From assembly GCA_022562615.1 (NCBI GenBank), contig JADFOW010000005.1:1-42293 (forward strand): a stretch of 42,293 nucleotides of DNA, read 5' to 3'. Positions 8,276 through 14,778 of the stretch are shown in pieces. The notes under the pieces are model-generated. The model was not told the origin of the DNA. It saw only the letters and a program-made list of their open reading frames with translations, and searched no databases. Position 1 is the first letter of the stretch. The number at the start of each line of letters is the position of its first letter. The DNA comes from Nitrososphaerota archaeon (GTDB lineage Archaea; Thermoproteota; Nitrososphaeria; Nitrososphaerales; Nitrosopumilaceae). The position numbers were made by a program, and so were the translations under genes.

Positions 8276-8379
8276 CGACAAGGGTATGGGAGGGAAACTC
8301 AAGATATCGGAAGTCCAAGCCTTGTCCCAGTTTCCCTTTTGTCTTACCTGTATGCTTGGTGGATGACAGGCCCTTGTCG
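8276..8379 (+). ncRNA. Candidate structured RNA: three-way junction with kissing loops
   Basis: P1: cgacaaggg (8276-8284) with cccttgtcg (8371-8379), 9 perfect pairs. P2: agggaaact (8291-8299) with agtttccct (8329-8337), extended by caag (8300-8303) with cttg (8321-8324) across a 4-nt bulge. P3: cctgt (8347-8351) with acagg (8366-8370). The P2 loop ccaagc (8315-8320) is complementary to gcttgg (8354-8359) in the P3 loop, giving a 6-bp loop-loop contact. A run of G facing U (8288-8290 with 8338-8340) favours the + strand. TATA-like tttaatt at about 8248 fits a start near 8275. It could be an independent RNA or a leader for the 33-aa ORF at 8515. I do not recognise it as a known family. Confidence 0.6.
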
Positions 8380-8514
8380 AGTTTTGGCACCTAAATTAAA
8401 ATTTAAGTCATCCTAAATCAATTTCTAAAATTTGTTAAAAATAATTGCAAAAATTTAACATCTGTTCAACATATTCTCACCATACTTTTTGTTTAAGACC
8501 TACTTATTTCACAT

Positions 8515-8616
8515 ATGAAGAAAAGCGATGACAAGGTTAAACAAATCAAAGATTCTTTGGATGAGGATTGGAAACGTTTAGAAAAATGGCGGATTGGTAG
8601 AGCAAATTTTCCCTAA
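8515..8616 (+). CDS. Candidate 33-aa charged peptide
   Basis: Not in the ORF track. ATG 8515 opens 33 codons ending TAA at 8614-8616: MKKSDDKVKQIKDSLDEDW, then KRLEKWRIGRANFP. It is highly charged and probably one long helix with two Trp. It is the first ORF downstream of the structured RNA, 136 nt past its end. Whether it is translated cannot be told from sequence alone. Confidence 0.4.
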   Translation: MKKSDDKVKQIKDSLDEDWKRLEKWRIGRANFP

Positions 8617-8650
8617 AATCATTTGTTAAAGAAACAGTATGAATTACAAA

Positions 8651-9124
8651 TTAATTTAGTAAAGAAAATTCTCTTTGAATAGAATATAGATAGTCAAGGT
8701 TAATTTCTTCGGATATTTCAAACCACACTTTACCGTCATTTTTTATTTCATAAATTCTGAAGAGCATCTTTTGATCCCGAGTCAGGAAAACAATGTTTTT
8801 TTTATTTGGAATCCCATTTAGTTCTAAAATTGTACCTATTTTCCTTCTTTTTTGCAACAAATCTTTCACTATAAAGGGAGGCAGGGTTTTTCTATCAAAT
8901 TTAATGACTGCTCTAATTAATGGCAATCCTCCTGCTGACACGGTAATTTTTCTTTCAAACTCAGTTCCAGGTTTTGGGGTATTTTGCTCTATTAAATCAA
9001 GATAAATTTTACAATTCAAATTTTCTACAAGAACTGTCACAACTTCACCTAAAGAGGCATTTAGAATTTTTTTTAAAAGATCATTATGTGGTTTAAATTG
9101 TGTTATGGACATTGACACTCTCAT
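8651..9124 (-). CDS. UbiC/chorismate lyase-like (DUF98-type) protein
   Basis: 157 aa. The pattern fits the UbiC-fold DUF98 group: an N-terminal GEVVTVLVENL block, a central strand pair with RKITVSAGGLPLIRAVIKF, then LPPFIVKDLLQKRRKIGTIL, and a late Arg strand LFRIYEI with WFEISEEI. If the activity is conserved it would release pyruvate from chorismate to give 4-hydroxybenzoate, a precursor proposed for archaeal methanopterin-type cofactors. That is family knowledge and is not shown here. Its ATG overlaps the stop of the upstream 237-aa gene by 4 bp, so the two are co-translated. Confidence 0.5.
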   Translation of the reverse strand: MRVSMSITQFKPHNDLLKKILNASLGEVVTVLVENLNCKIYLDLIEQNTPKPGTEFERKITVSAGGLPLIRAVIKFDRKTLPPFIVKDLLQKRRKIGTILELNGIPNKKNIVFLTRDQKMLFRIYEIKNDGKVWFEISEEINLDYLYSIQREFSLLN

Positions 9125-9834
9125 CTTAGATGATATTTTAAATTGTCAATAGTAGATTTTACAATTTCAGCAATTCTTTCGTACATATCAAGAGTCGAAC
9201 CCTCTACAAAAAGATCTTTTTGGAATTTCCACTTTGATTCTATTACAATTTTGGAATTCGTTGAATATGCCTTTTTTTCTTTTGGAGGGGAGTATCGTGA
9301 AACTAGGATTACTCGTTCTTTTAACAAACATTCGGTCATTAATTTTTTAAGCAATTGATCAGAATATAATGTATCAGCAACATTATCTCTAATTAATCCT
9401 GGAGGTAAAGTTGTAAGTTTTTGGTATCCGCTCCAAAAAAAACTCTCTACCTTGGACCGAAGCAAGCCTTTCTTAATGGTTGAAATGGTTCCAATATCAA
9501 AAGGACCTAACTTTATGTAATCTGGGAAGGAAATAAAAAATCTCATTTTCCACCAAGAATGAAGGTGGACCCCCATTCCTACAGAACCTCCCATCGCAAA
9601 ATCACATTTAACAAATTTTTGTTTTTTTACAATGTTGATATAATTAATTGGGGAATCAAATAGTTTTAGGGAACCTACACTACCAACACCATCCGTAGTT
9701 CCAAGGAAGTCTGCATTCAAGTAATCCTGTTCAAAATCTAACTTTTCACCTACTATGGATGACAATAGTCCGTACTCCTCTAGATGCTTTTGTATCTTCC
9801 CTAAAATTGGATTTGTTGTAATTAACATAGTCAT
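9121..9834 (-). CDS. Hypothetical protein, 237 aa, partner of the UbiC-like gene
   Basis: Not recognised. The N-terminus is MTMLITTNPILGKIQKHLEEYG. The middle has a Gly-rich run (DFLGTTDGVGSVGSLKLFD, then FAMGGSVGMGVHLHSWWK), and the C-terminus is a long helix (DMYERIAEIVKSTIDNL). The stretch RVILVSRYSPPKEKKAYSTN is Ser/Lys-rich. No membrane span. It is the first gene of a two-gene unit whose second member is UbiC-like (4-bp overlap), so a joint role in an aromatic or cofactor step is plausible but unproved. It is divergent from the Lrp/AsnC gene across an intergenic region with inverted motifs. Confidence 0.6.
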   Translation of the reverse strand: MTMLITTNPILGKIQKHLEEYGLLSSIVGEKLDFEQDYLNADFLGTTDGVGSVGSLKLFDSPINYINIVKKQKFVKCDFAMGGSVGMGVHLHSWWKMRFFISFPDYIKLGPFDIGTISTIKKGLLRSKVESFFWSGYQKLTTLPPGLIRDNVADTLYSDQLLKKLMTECLLKERVILVSRYSPPKEKKAYSTNSKIVIESKWKFQKDLFVEGSTLDMYERIAEIVKSTIDNLKYHLR

Positions 9835-9850
9835 TAGTATTACTAAATCT

Positions 9851-9908
9851 TAGATGAATATAAGATATATTGAAAAAAAAGGTTAAATCTGTATAGATAA
9901 TTCATCTA
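9851..9908. promoter_or_regulatory. Inverted motifs between divergent genes, possible Lrp-type operator
   Basis: TAGATGAA (9851-9858) and its exact reverse complement TTCATCTA (9901-9908) lie between the divergent genes. The second is part of an interrupted palindrome, TAGAT-N5-ATCTA (9894-9908), directly upstream of the AT-rich box cttaaatat (9911-9919). That box is about 26 nt before the Lrp/AsnC ATG, the normal distance for a leaderless archaeal promoter. The position suits autoregulation. The binding protein is inferred. Confidence 0.4.
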
Positions 9909-9940
9909 TTCTTAAATATCCGTATGACTACATAAAATAT

Positions 9941-10384
9941 ATGAATTTTGATGAAAAAGATGAAAAAATTCTAAAACATCTGCTAGTTGATGCCAGACAA
10001 TCTGCAAGACATTTAGCTAACCAACTAAATGTTTCTACAGTTACCATGATTTCAAGAATCAAAAAATTAGAAGAAAAAAAAATTATTGAGGGATATTCAG
10101 TTAGACTAAATCATGAAGCTTTAGGATATGATATAACTGCAATAATTGAAGTAACAACAACAAAGGGAAAAATGATAGAAATAGAAGAGCAAATTGCAAA
10201 AATTGAAAATGTTTGTGCAGTTTATGATATTACCGGTAATGCTGATACTTTAGTGATAGGAAAATTTAAGGATAGAAAATCACTAAGTAAATTTGTAAAA
10301 AAAATATTGAGCATTCCAAATGTAGAAAATACCATTACACACTTGGTATTAAACACTGTAAAAGAGGATAATCGATTTATCTAA
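9941..10384 (+). CDS. Lrp/AsnC family transcriptional regulator
   Basis: 147 aa, the normal full length. Residues 1-60 form the winged helix-turn-helix (DEKILKHLLVDARQSARHLA, then NVSTVTMISRIKKLEEKKIIEGY). Residues 65-140 form the RAM/AsnC ligand-binding domain (DITAIIEVTT, CAVYDITGNADTLVIGKF, VENTITHLVLNTV). Family members form dimers or octamers and bind amino acids or similar small molecules. The ligand here is unknown. A leaderless start is likely: an AT-rich box lies about 26 nt upstream of the ATG. The divergent UbiC-like pair is a candidate target. Confidence 0.9.
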   Translation: MNFDEKDEKILKHLLVDARQSARHLANQLNVSTVTMISRIKKLEEKKIIEGYSVRLNHEALGYDITAIIEVTTTKGKMIEIEEQIAKIENVCAVYDITGNADTLVIGKFKDRKSLSKFVKKILSIPNVENTITHLVLNTVKEDNRFI

Positions 10385-10395
10385 AAAAAGCATTA

Positions 10396-10677
10396 TTATA
10401 AAGTATTAGAATATGTCAATTGTTCTTGCAAATAGTTGTAATGTACTCTTAAAAAAACCATGAATTTTTTATAATCTTTTTTATCCATTTCTGTACTGTT
10501 TACAAGAACCATCAAATATTTTAGATCGGATCTTAATTCACCTATGGATTTTTTCACTAATTCTTTTTTATGGGGTTGGTAAAATTTTAACATTACGTTT
10601 TCAATCTGTAAAATATCGTTTTCCAGATTTTCAATATTTTGAATTGGATTTTCTGTCGTATACTTTACCTTCCTCAA
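10396..10677 (-). CDS. Hypothetical helical protein, 93 aa
   Basis: Not recognised. The sequence is all helix with heptad-like leucines (IENLENDILQIENVMLKFYQ, then SIGELRSDLKYLMVLVNS, then FMVFLRVHYNYLQEQL), suggesting a small coiled coil or helical bundle. The start is TTG at 10677-10675, which overlaps the TGA of the upstream 46-aa Cys-rich gene (sequence cTTGAg). It is therefore the last gene of a three-gene unit and is probably translationally coupled. Confidence 0.6.
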   Translation of the reverse strand: MRKVKYTTENPIQNIENLENDILQIENVMLKFYQPHKKELVKKSIGELRSDLKYLMVLVNSTEMDKKDYKKFMVFLRVHYNYLQEQLTYSNTL

Positions 10678-10814
10678 GCCTTTGGAAATTCACATACACA
10701 ATCTGGATTACCACAGTAAGGACATTTACAATGGCAATGAGGAAGAGTATTTTTGCATTCTGGACAATTAGGATACTTACTTTCTTTCATGTGTAACTCA
10801 AAATCTTGTGCCAT
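10674..10814 (-). CDS. 46-aa Cys-rich zinc-binding-type peptide
   Basis: Too short for the ORF track. ATG 10814-10812 to TGA gives 46 aa, starting MAQDFELHMKESKYPNC. Eight Cys lie between residues 17 and 41: CPEC, then CHCKC, then CPYCGNPDCVC, with His at 26 and 28. The CxxC pairs are typical of zinc ribbons and knuckles. It lies 10 nt after the 35-aa Cys peptide gene and overlaps the TTG start of the 93-aa gene, so all three form one unit. Function unknown. Confidence 0.7.
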   Translation of the reverse strand: MAQDFELHMKESKYPNCPECKNTLPHCHCKCPYCGNPDCVCEFPKA

Positions 10815-10824
10815 TTTCCTATCT

Positions 10825-10932
10825 CTAATATTGACCTTCTATCCAACCTCCGCAAAAATTACAAATAATCATATCATCTTTATTTAGATAACTAGGGGAG
10901 TCTGGAGGGCATTTGCATTTTTGAATATCCAT
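10825..10932 (-). CDS. 35-aa zinc-ribbon-type peptide
   Basis: The track extends this frame to 11031, but the upstream part is a run of Lys, Leu and Val codons in AT-rich promoter DNA. The ATG at 10932 gives MDIQKCKCPPDSPS, a Cys pair CKC near the N-terminus and ICNFCGGWIEGQY at the end, so four Cys that could bind one zinc. An AT-rich box, tataatatta on the minus strand at about 10948-10957, lies roughly 20 nt upstream. It is the first gene of the three-gene unit. Confidence 0.6.
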   Translation of the reverse strand: MDIQKCKCPPDSPSYLNKDDMIICNFCGGWIEGQY

Positions 10933-11167
10933 AGTTACAGTTACGCACGATAATATTATAGTGAAATTTCTTAAAACTTTAAGTTTATTCAATAATTTTT
11001 TTTTTAATGTATGAATTTTTAGTTTCTTCATAATACTCCATAAATTATATTATGAATAATATTGACTTAGAGTGGATAGAGAGCAAAAAAGAAGAGAAGA
11101 AAAAGAAAAGTTTGCCGAAAAAGTAGCCAAAGGCGAAGTAATGGCTTTCACATAACTTGTAAAATCG

Positions 11168-11698
11168 TTATTTTCTAAAACCTTGATTTTCTACTACATT
11201 TAATGTAATTGTAGATTTGATATTCTTTATTTTACGAAATTTATTGCTAACTACATCAGAAATTTCATTATAGGTTGGAGCAACAATGGTACATAGGATT
11301 TCAAAAGAACCAATTAAAATATCTGCTTCCACTACTTCAGGAATCTCTTTTAGTTTGTTTAACACTGCAATTTCATCTGAAGAACGACAGTGAATAATTA
11401 CAAAAGCTTGTGCCATGTGTTTTTCCAAAACTTCTTTCTCTACTTCATTAATTTTAGAAATTCCACCAGTTTCATTTACTAATAAGGTCAAAGTTGAACG
11501 AATTTTAGGAATTTTTCGAATCTTTTTGGAAATATCTTGTTCTATTTTTTGTAGATTATCTGAATGAAGTTTGATTAAAATGTCATAAGCACCAAATGTT
11601 CCATGTGCTTCCTTTATGCTATCTATTCTATTGAGGTTTGTAATAATAGAGTCCTCAGAACCTGACTCACTTGAGATCAAAACATAGGCTTTATTCAT
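11168..11698 (-). CDS. Tandem Lrp/AsnC ligand-binding (RAM) domain protein without HTH
   Basis: 176 aa made of two RAM/AsnC ligand-binding domains. Domain 1 is about residues 1-78 (AYVLISSESGSEDSIITNL, EAHGTFGAYDILIKL, IRSTLTLLV). Domain 2 is about residues 94-172 (AFVIIHCRSSDEIAVLNKL, ILIGSFEILCTIVA, IKSTITLNVV). No helix-turn-helix is present, so it cannot bind DNA the way Lrp does. It may bind a small molecule and modulate full Lrp proteins by mixed assembly. It overlaps the upstream single-domain gene by 8 bp. Confidence 0.8.
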   Translation of the reverse strand: MNKAYVLISSESGSEDSIITNLNRIDSIKEAHGTFGAYDILIKLHSDNLQKIEQDISKKIRKIPKIRSTLTLLVNETGGISKINEVEKEVLEKHMAQAFVIIHCRSSDEIAVLNKLKEIPEVVEADILIGSFEILCTIVAPTYNEISDVVSNKFRKIKNIKSTITLNVVENQGFRK

Positions 11699-11936
11699 AA
11701 TTTACCCCTTCTATAGATGTCTGTGTCAAAGTTGCGCGAATCAAAGCAATATTTCGAATCTTCCAAGTTATCTCTTTTCTTAATGAATCAGCTTCATTAG
11801 TTGATATCTCTACTATAATGTCATTTGCACCAAATGTTCCATGTGCTTCCTTTTTAGACTTTAATTCTCTAAATTCATGTAGAATTTTCTCTTCTTTTCC
11901 TAAATCACAGTTTATCAGTACATCTACTTTTTTCAT
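11691..11936 (-). CDS. Single Lrp/AsnC ligand-binding (RAM) domain protein
   Basis: 81 aa, one RAM domain: VDVLINCDLGKEEKILHEF, then KEAHGTFGANDIIVEI, then IRNIALIRATLTQT. Stand-alone RAM proteins occur in archaea and form Lrp-like oligomers that bind amino acids. The KEAHGTFGA segment is encoded by 27 nt identical to those in the downstream tandem gene, pointing to duplication with homogenisation. It is the first gene of the pair. Confidence 0.8.
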   Translation of the reverse strand: MKKVDVLINCDLGKEEKILHEFRELKSKKEAHGTFGANDIIVEISTNEADSLRKEITWKIRNIALIRATLTQTSIEGVNYE

Positions 11937-12070
11937 TTTACCACCAAAAATTTTTCATTCAATTTTCCTACATATTACCGAGGTAATACTGTATTTTAGT
12001 TAAATAGAAAAAAACTTTAAAGAAATAAACTATTTTCCTAACAAATTAAATAAATTTTAATATTTTTTGT

Positions 12071-12541
12071 TTACTCTTTATTGTTCTTTCTTTCCTTGAT
12101 AATTGAGGCCCATGATTTAATTAATTCTTTATTCATACCAGCAAAGGCATCAGAATTTTCATTGAATGCCTGAATATTTTTTGATAAAGCCTCAAGGGAT
12201 TTTATCATCAATTGATTTTGAAAATTCCATACCTTGTTGGTCTGCTCAGTAAAGTCGGAAACAATTTGAAGTGACTCGTCAGGTAATTTGACATCGGAAT
12301 TTGTTTTACGTGTAAGATATTTTTGAAGCAATATAGCAGATATTGCATTCTTTTTTCTCGATTCTATTATTTCTAGTTGAAGATCAGACACTGATTGGAG
12401 ATAGCTCGCAGTATTGACACTTACATTTTTAAAATACTTGTCAATGCTTTGCTGAAATACCTCAAATGTTTTATTTTCGGTTAAAATTTTAGAGTCTTCC
12501 TGAGATTCTATTTTTCCTTTTGATTGTTTTGGAGCATTCAT
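12071..12541 (-). CDS. Helical hypothetical protein, 156 aa (phasin-like composition)
   Basis: A polar N-terminus (1-30) is followed by long amphipathic helices: VFQQSIDKYFKNVSVNTASY, LQLEIIESRKKNAISAILLQ, and VWNFQNQLMIKSLEALSKNI with SDAFAGMNKELIKSW. No Cys and no membrane span. The helical pattern resembles phasins, the small proteins that coat polyhydroxyalkanoate granules, but the likeness is of composition only and no PHA gene is nearby. It is transcribed alone. Confidence 0.55.
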   Translation of the reverse strand: MNAPKQSKGKIESQEDSKILTENKTFEVFQQSIDKYFKNVSVNTASYLQSVSDLQLEIIESRKKNAISAILLQKYLTRKTNSDVKLPDESLQIVSDFTEQTNKVWNFQNQLMIKSLEALSKNIQAFNENSDAFAGMNKELIKSWASIIKERKNNKE

Positions 12542-12786
12542 GGTTTGATCTTCTCTTGTAATAGGAAATACTTTGATTTAAAGTAATTTGGAGTTTTTAT
12601 ATTAATGGGGTTTAAATTTTTTTAAAAATTAAAATCATTTTAAACATTTGTTTTATGTTTACTTCAATCTAAAATATTGAAAAACTCACATTATTTCATT
12701 ACTGCAAAAGACTATTGTGTAATGCAAAGAAAGGTTCAATGATTTTAGGCCTAAATCCAACATTAAATATTCTTTTTTTCTTCCAA

Positions 12787-13584
12787 TCAATCCGTCTCCT
12801 TACCTATAGTCAAAATAGAATCAGAACCTTTCTTCCATTTTTGAACTAAAATGCCAAGCACAGCACCAAATGCTAAATGAGCTATCAATGTTATTACAAA
12901 AATATTGTAACCATACATGTGTTCTACACCAAATGGACCTTTCATAATTATCAAATATGGTGCCACCATCATAACCATCTCAATTATTACTGCCCAGATA
13001 ATTCCATACCACCATTTTCCTTTTCCGATTAACAAAGCATAGATAATTCCGAATGTAGCCCCGTTCCAAAAGTGCCAAAGACCTCCTGCAATAAATGCAT
13101 CAAGGGGGGCATGGTAAAGATTCATTGCAACTCCTGATTGCATTACTGTTTGTTTTACTTCAGATAACATGGTAATTTTTTCAGTAAGAAACAATCCCGG
13201 TACTGAAATCATGCTATCCATTGGTAACCATTTTGCAAACATGTAGCCTGGAATACGTATCACTTCAAGGGCTAGTGATGCAATGGCACCCGCTGCCATT
13301 CCCTTGAACAATCTGTTTGTCAATCTAGGAAATTTTGAGCGTGACAGTATTCCTATTGCAAATATTATGATAACTGATGGAATTATTGCAATGTCTCTGA
13401 AAGTGGCATAGGGGATTATTCCTAATGGTGGAAGTAGAAGTAAACTAGCTGACGCACCACTGAGTATTATTGTTAATATTGTTAACCATAATTCAAATTT
13501 ATTTTTCTGAACTTGCAATGCATTACTACTAAATTCAAAGTATTTAATATCCAATGTTCGTAGTCTAGAAGTGACTTTGAACAA
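12787..13584 (-). CDS. Polytopic membrane protein, 265 aa
   Basis: It starts with TTG (MFKVTSRLRTLDIKYFEF). About six hydrophobic spans are visible: roughly residues 32-56, 62-82, 92-108, 160-186, 190-212 and 226-250. A long loop between spans 3 and 4 carries WLPMDSMISVPGLFLTEKI, and the short C-terminal tail is charged. His and Trp are concentrated around span 4 (HAPLDAFIAGGLWHFWNGA). No transporter family is recognised. It stands alone, with no partner genes in the same orientation nearby. Confidence 0.65.
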   Translation of the reverse strand: MFKVTSRLRTLDIKYFEFSSNALQVQKNKFELWLTILTIILSGASASLLLLPPLGIIPYATFRDIAIIPSVIIIFAIGILSRSKFPRLTNRLFKGMAAGAIASLALEVIRIPGYMFAKWLPMDSMISVPGLFLTEKITMLSEVKQTVMQSGVAMNLYHAPLDAFIAGGLWHFWNGATFGIIYALLIGKGKWWYGIIWAVIIEMVMMVAPYLIIMKGPFGVEHMYGYNIFVITLIAHLAFGAVLGILVQKWKKGSDSILTIGKETD

Positions 13585-13723
13585 TCATAGTAATACAGTT
13601 TGTGTGTGCCGGTGAAATCAAAAAAAAAAGATGTTAAACGCTGGAGATAATTCTATCATAAATAATATTTACTAATTTTTGAATATATTTTCTACTGGAT
13701 CATCTTGATTGGAATTTTCAATT

Positions 13724-13742
13724 CTCATCCCAGAAAATAATT
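13724..13742. repeat. Shortened relative of the 23-bp repeat
   Basis: ctcatcccagaaaataatt matches the repeat at 938 and 1447 except for a 4-nt deletion and one substitution. It again lies between genes, here between the membrane protein and the response-regulator remnant. Confidence 0.5.
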
Positions 13743-13794
13743 TCTTCAATTTTACTATAGGTTATTTGTGTAAACGAGTTAAACTAATTTTATT

Positions 13795-14169
13795 TTAGCA
13801 GTATATTTCTCTGTAAACCATAATGGTTTGAAATCTTGAAGGCTTTGATTCAACTGAATGTATTCTAAATTTTAGTAATTCTTTGACTTCAATCTCCATG
13901 AATTTCAGTACACTAACAACTACTTCTTTTTTCAACTCGGAAGGTCTTTCATTTTTTAAATTACGAAGAAATTGCATTCCGGTGTAATCTGGCATGAACA
14001 TGTCAAGTAGGATTAAATCATAATCATTTTTGACTGCAAGCTCTAGTCACTTTTTTCCAGAATTGACACTTCTAACAGAGTAATTGTCTACAGTAAACAT
14101 GTCTGAATATAATTCACATATTTATGTGGAATCATCCATATGGAGTAACTTCACACTGTAATTGACCAC
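13795..14169 (-). pseudogene. Decayed response regulator (receiver domain)
   Basis: Read as one gene from GTG 14169, the minus strand gives VKLLHMDDST, then an in-frame TAA, then ICELYSDMFTVDNYSVRS up to NSGKK, then a TGA. After a one-base shift it resumes ALELAVKNDYDLILLDMFMP and continues to a TAA near 13795. DDS at the N-terminus, the phosphoacceptor in LILLD, and VESKPSRF with the conserved Lys are all receiver-domain landmarks. At least one nonsense codon and one frameshift interrupt it. The 68-aa track ORF is only its 3' half. No histidine kinase is adjacent. Confidence 0.8.
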
Positions 14170-14217
14170 TAAAATGATTAGAACAAACCTGTGTTCATTT
14201 TAAACAAAATATCTTGT

Positions 14218-14282
14218 ATTCTGGGTATAAATCAGGCATGACAAACCACCAGGATTTCGAGCAGGACCTGACTTCCCAGAAT
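14218..14282 (+). ncRNA. Candidate 65-nt stem-loop RNA
   Basis: attctggg (14218-14225) pairs with cccagaat (14275-14282), 8 perfect pairs. After an asymmetric internal loop (6 nt on one side, 3 on the other), tcagg (14232-14236) pairs with cctga (14267-14271). The 30-nt apical part has no strong helix. The internal loop recalls guide-RNA pockets, but no box ACA, C or D is convincing. Either strand could be the transcribed one. Confidence 0.35.
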
Positions 14283-14590
14283 CTACCTTATCTGAATGAT
14301 AAATTTAAGGTCATGTAGATTTTATTTGAACACAGAAATATGAAAACTGATTTTTAATTATGACAAATTATAGAAGAAATAAAACAGACCTTATTTTAAA
14401 CGGAGATAGTTTTTTTGAATATTATATGAAAATAAGGATTTTGTAGATTTCTATGATTCTAAAGCCTTTTTTAAATTTCCTTTCAGAACATTTACTCTGT
14501 TTTTATGTTTAATCGGTGATTTTTTCTAATTTTACAAAGGGAAAAGGTCATGCCAAATCTTTTGACCTGTCTGTATCCCCAAAAGTGGAA

Positions 14591-14666
14591 TGCTCCCGTC
14601 GGGATTTGAACCCGAGATCACTGCCTTGAGAGGGCAGTATGCTTAGCCGGACTACACCACAGGAGC
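14591..14666 (-). tRNA. tRNA-Glu (anticodon CTC)
   Basis: The minus strand gives a complete 76-nt cloverleaf. The acceptor stem is GCTCCTG with CGGGAGC (one G-U pair), the D arm contains GTAGTCCGGCTAAGC, and the anticodon stem CTGCC/GGCAG closes the loop CTCTCAA, so positions 34-36 are CTC (reads GAG). The T arm is TCGGGTTCAAATCCCGA. The discriminator is A and CCA is not encoded. No intron. The ORF at 14548-14757 crosses it and is a shadow. Confidence 0.97.
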
Positions 14667-14778
14667 TTGAAGAAAACGAGATGTTTTCATAATTTAAAGG
14701 AAATGCTTTCACATTGAATTCTTTGGTAAAAATTATCGAGTTTGATCCTTTATACAAAATTCAGATTGTAGAATTATC

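Noticed and set aside
8276-8379. SRP RNA or RNase P RNA
   Set aside because: Too short for either, and the conserved SRP helix 8 and RNase P core motifs are not present.
11052-11126. 24-codon Lys/Glu-rich ORF between the Cys-peptide operon and the RAM genes
   Set aside because: Low-complexity purine-rich DNA opens two frames at once here, so an ORF is expected by chance.
14360-14446. 28-aa + strand ORF MTNYRRNKTDLILNGDSFFE
   Set aside because: AT-rich, short, and not supported by a promoter or a neighbour.
14548-14757. 69-aa ORF across the tRNA
   Set aside because: Contains the whole tRNA-Glu gene; a shadow.
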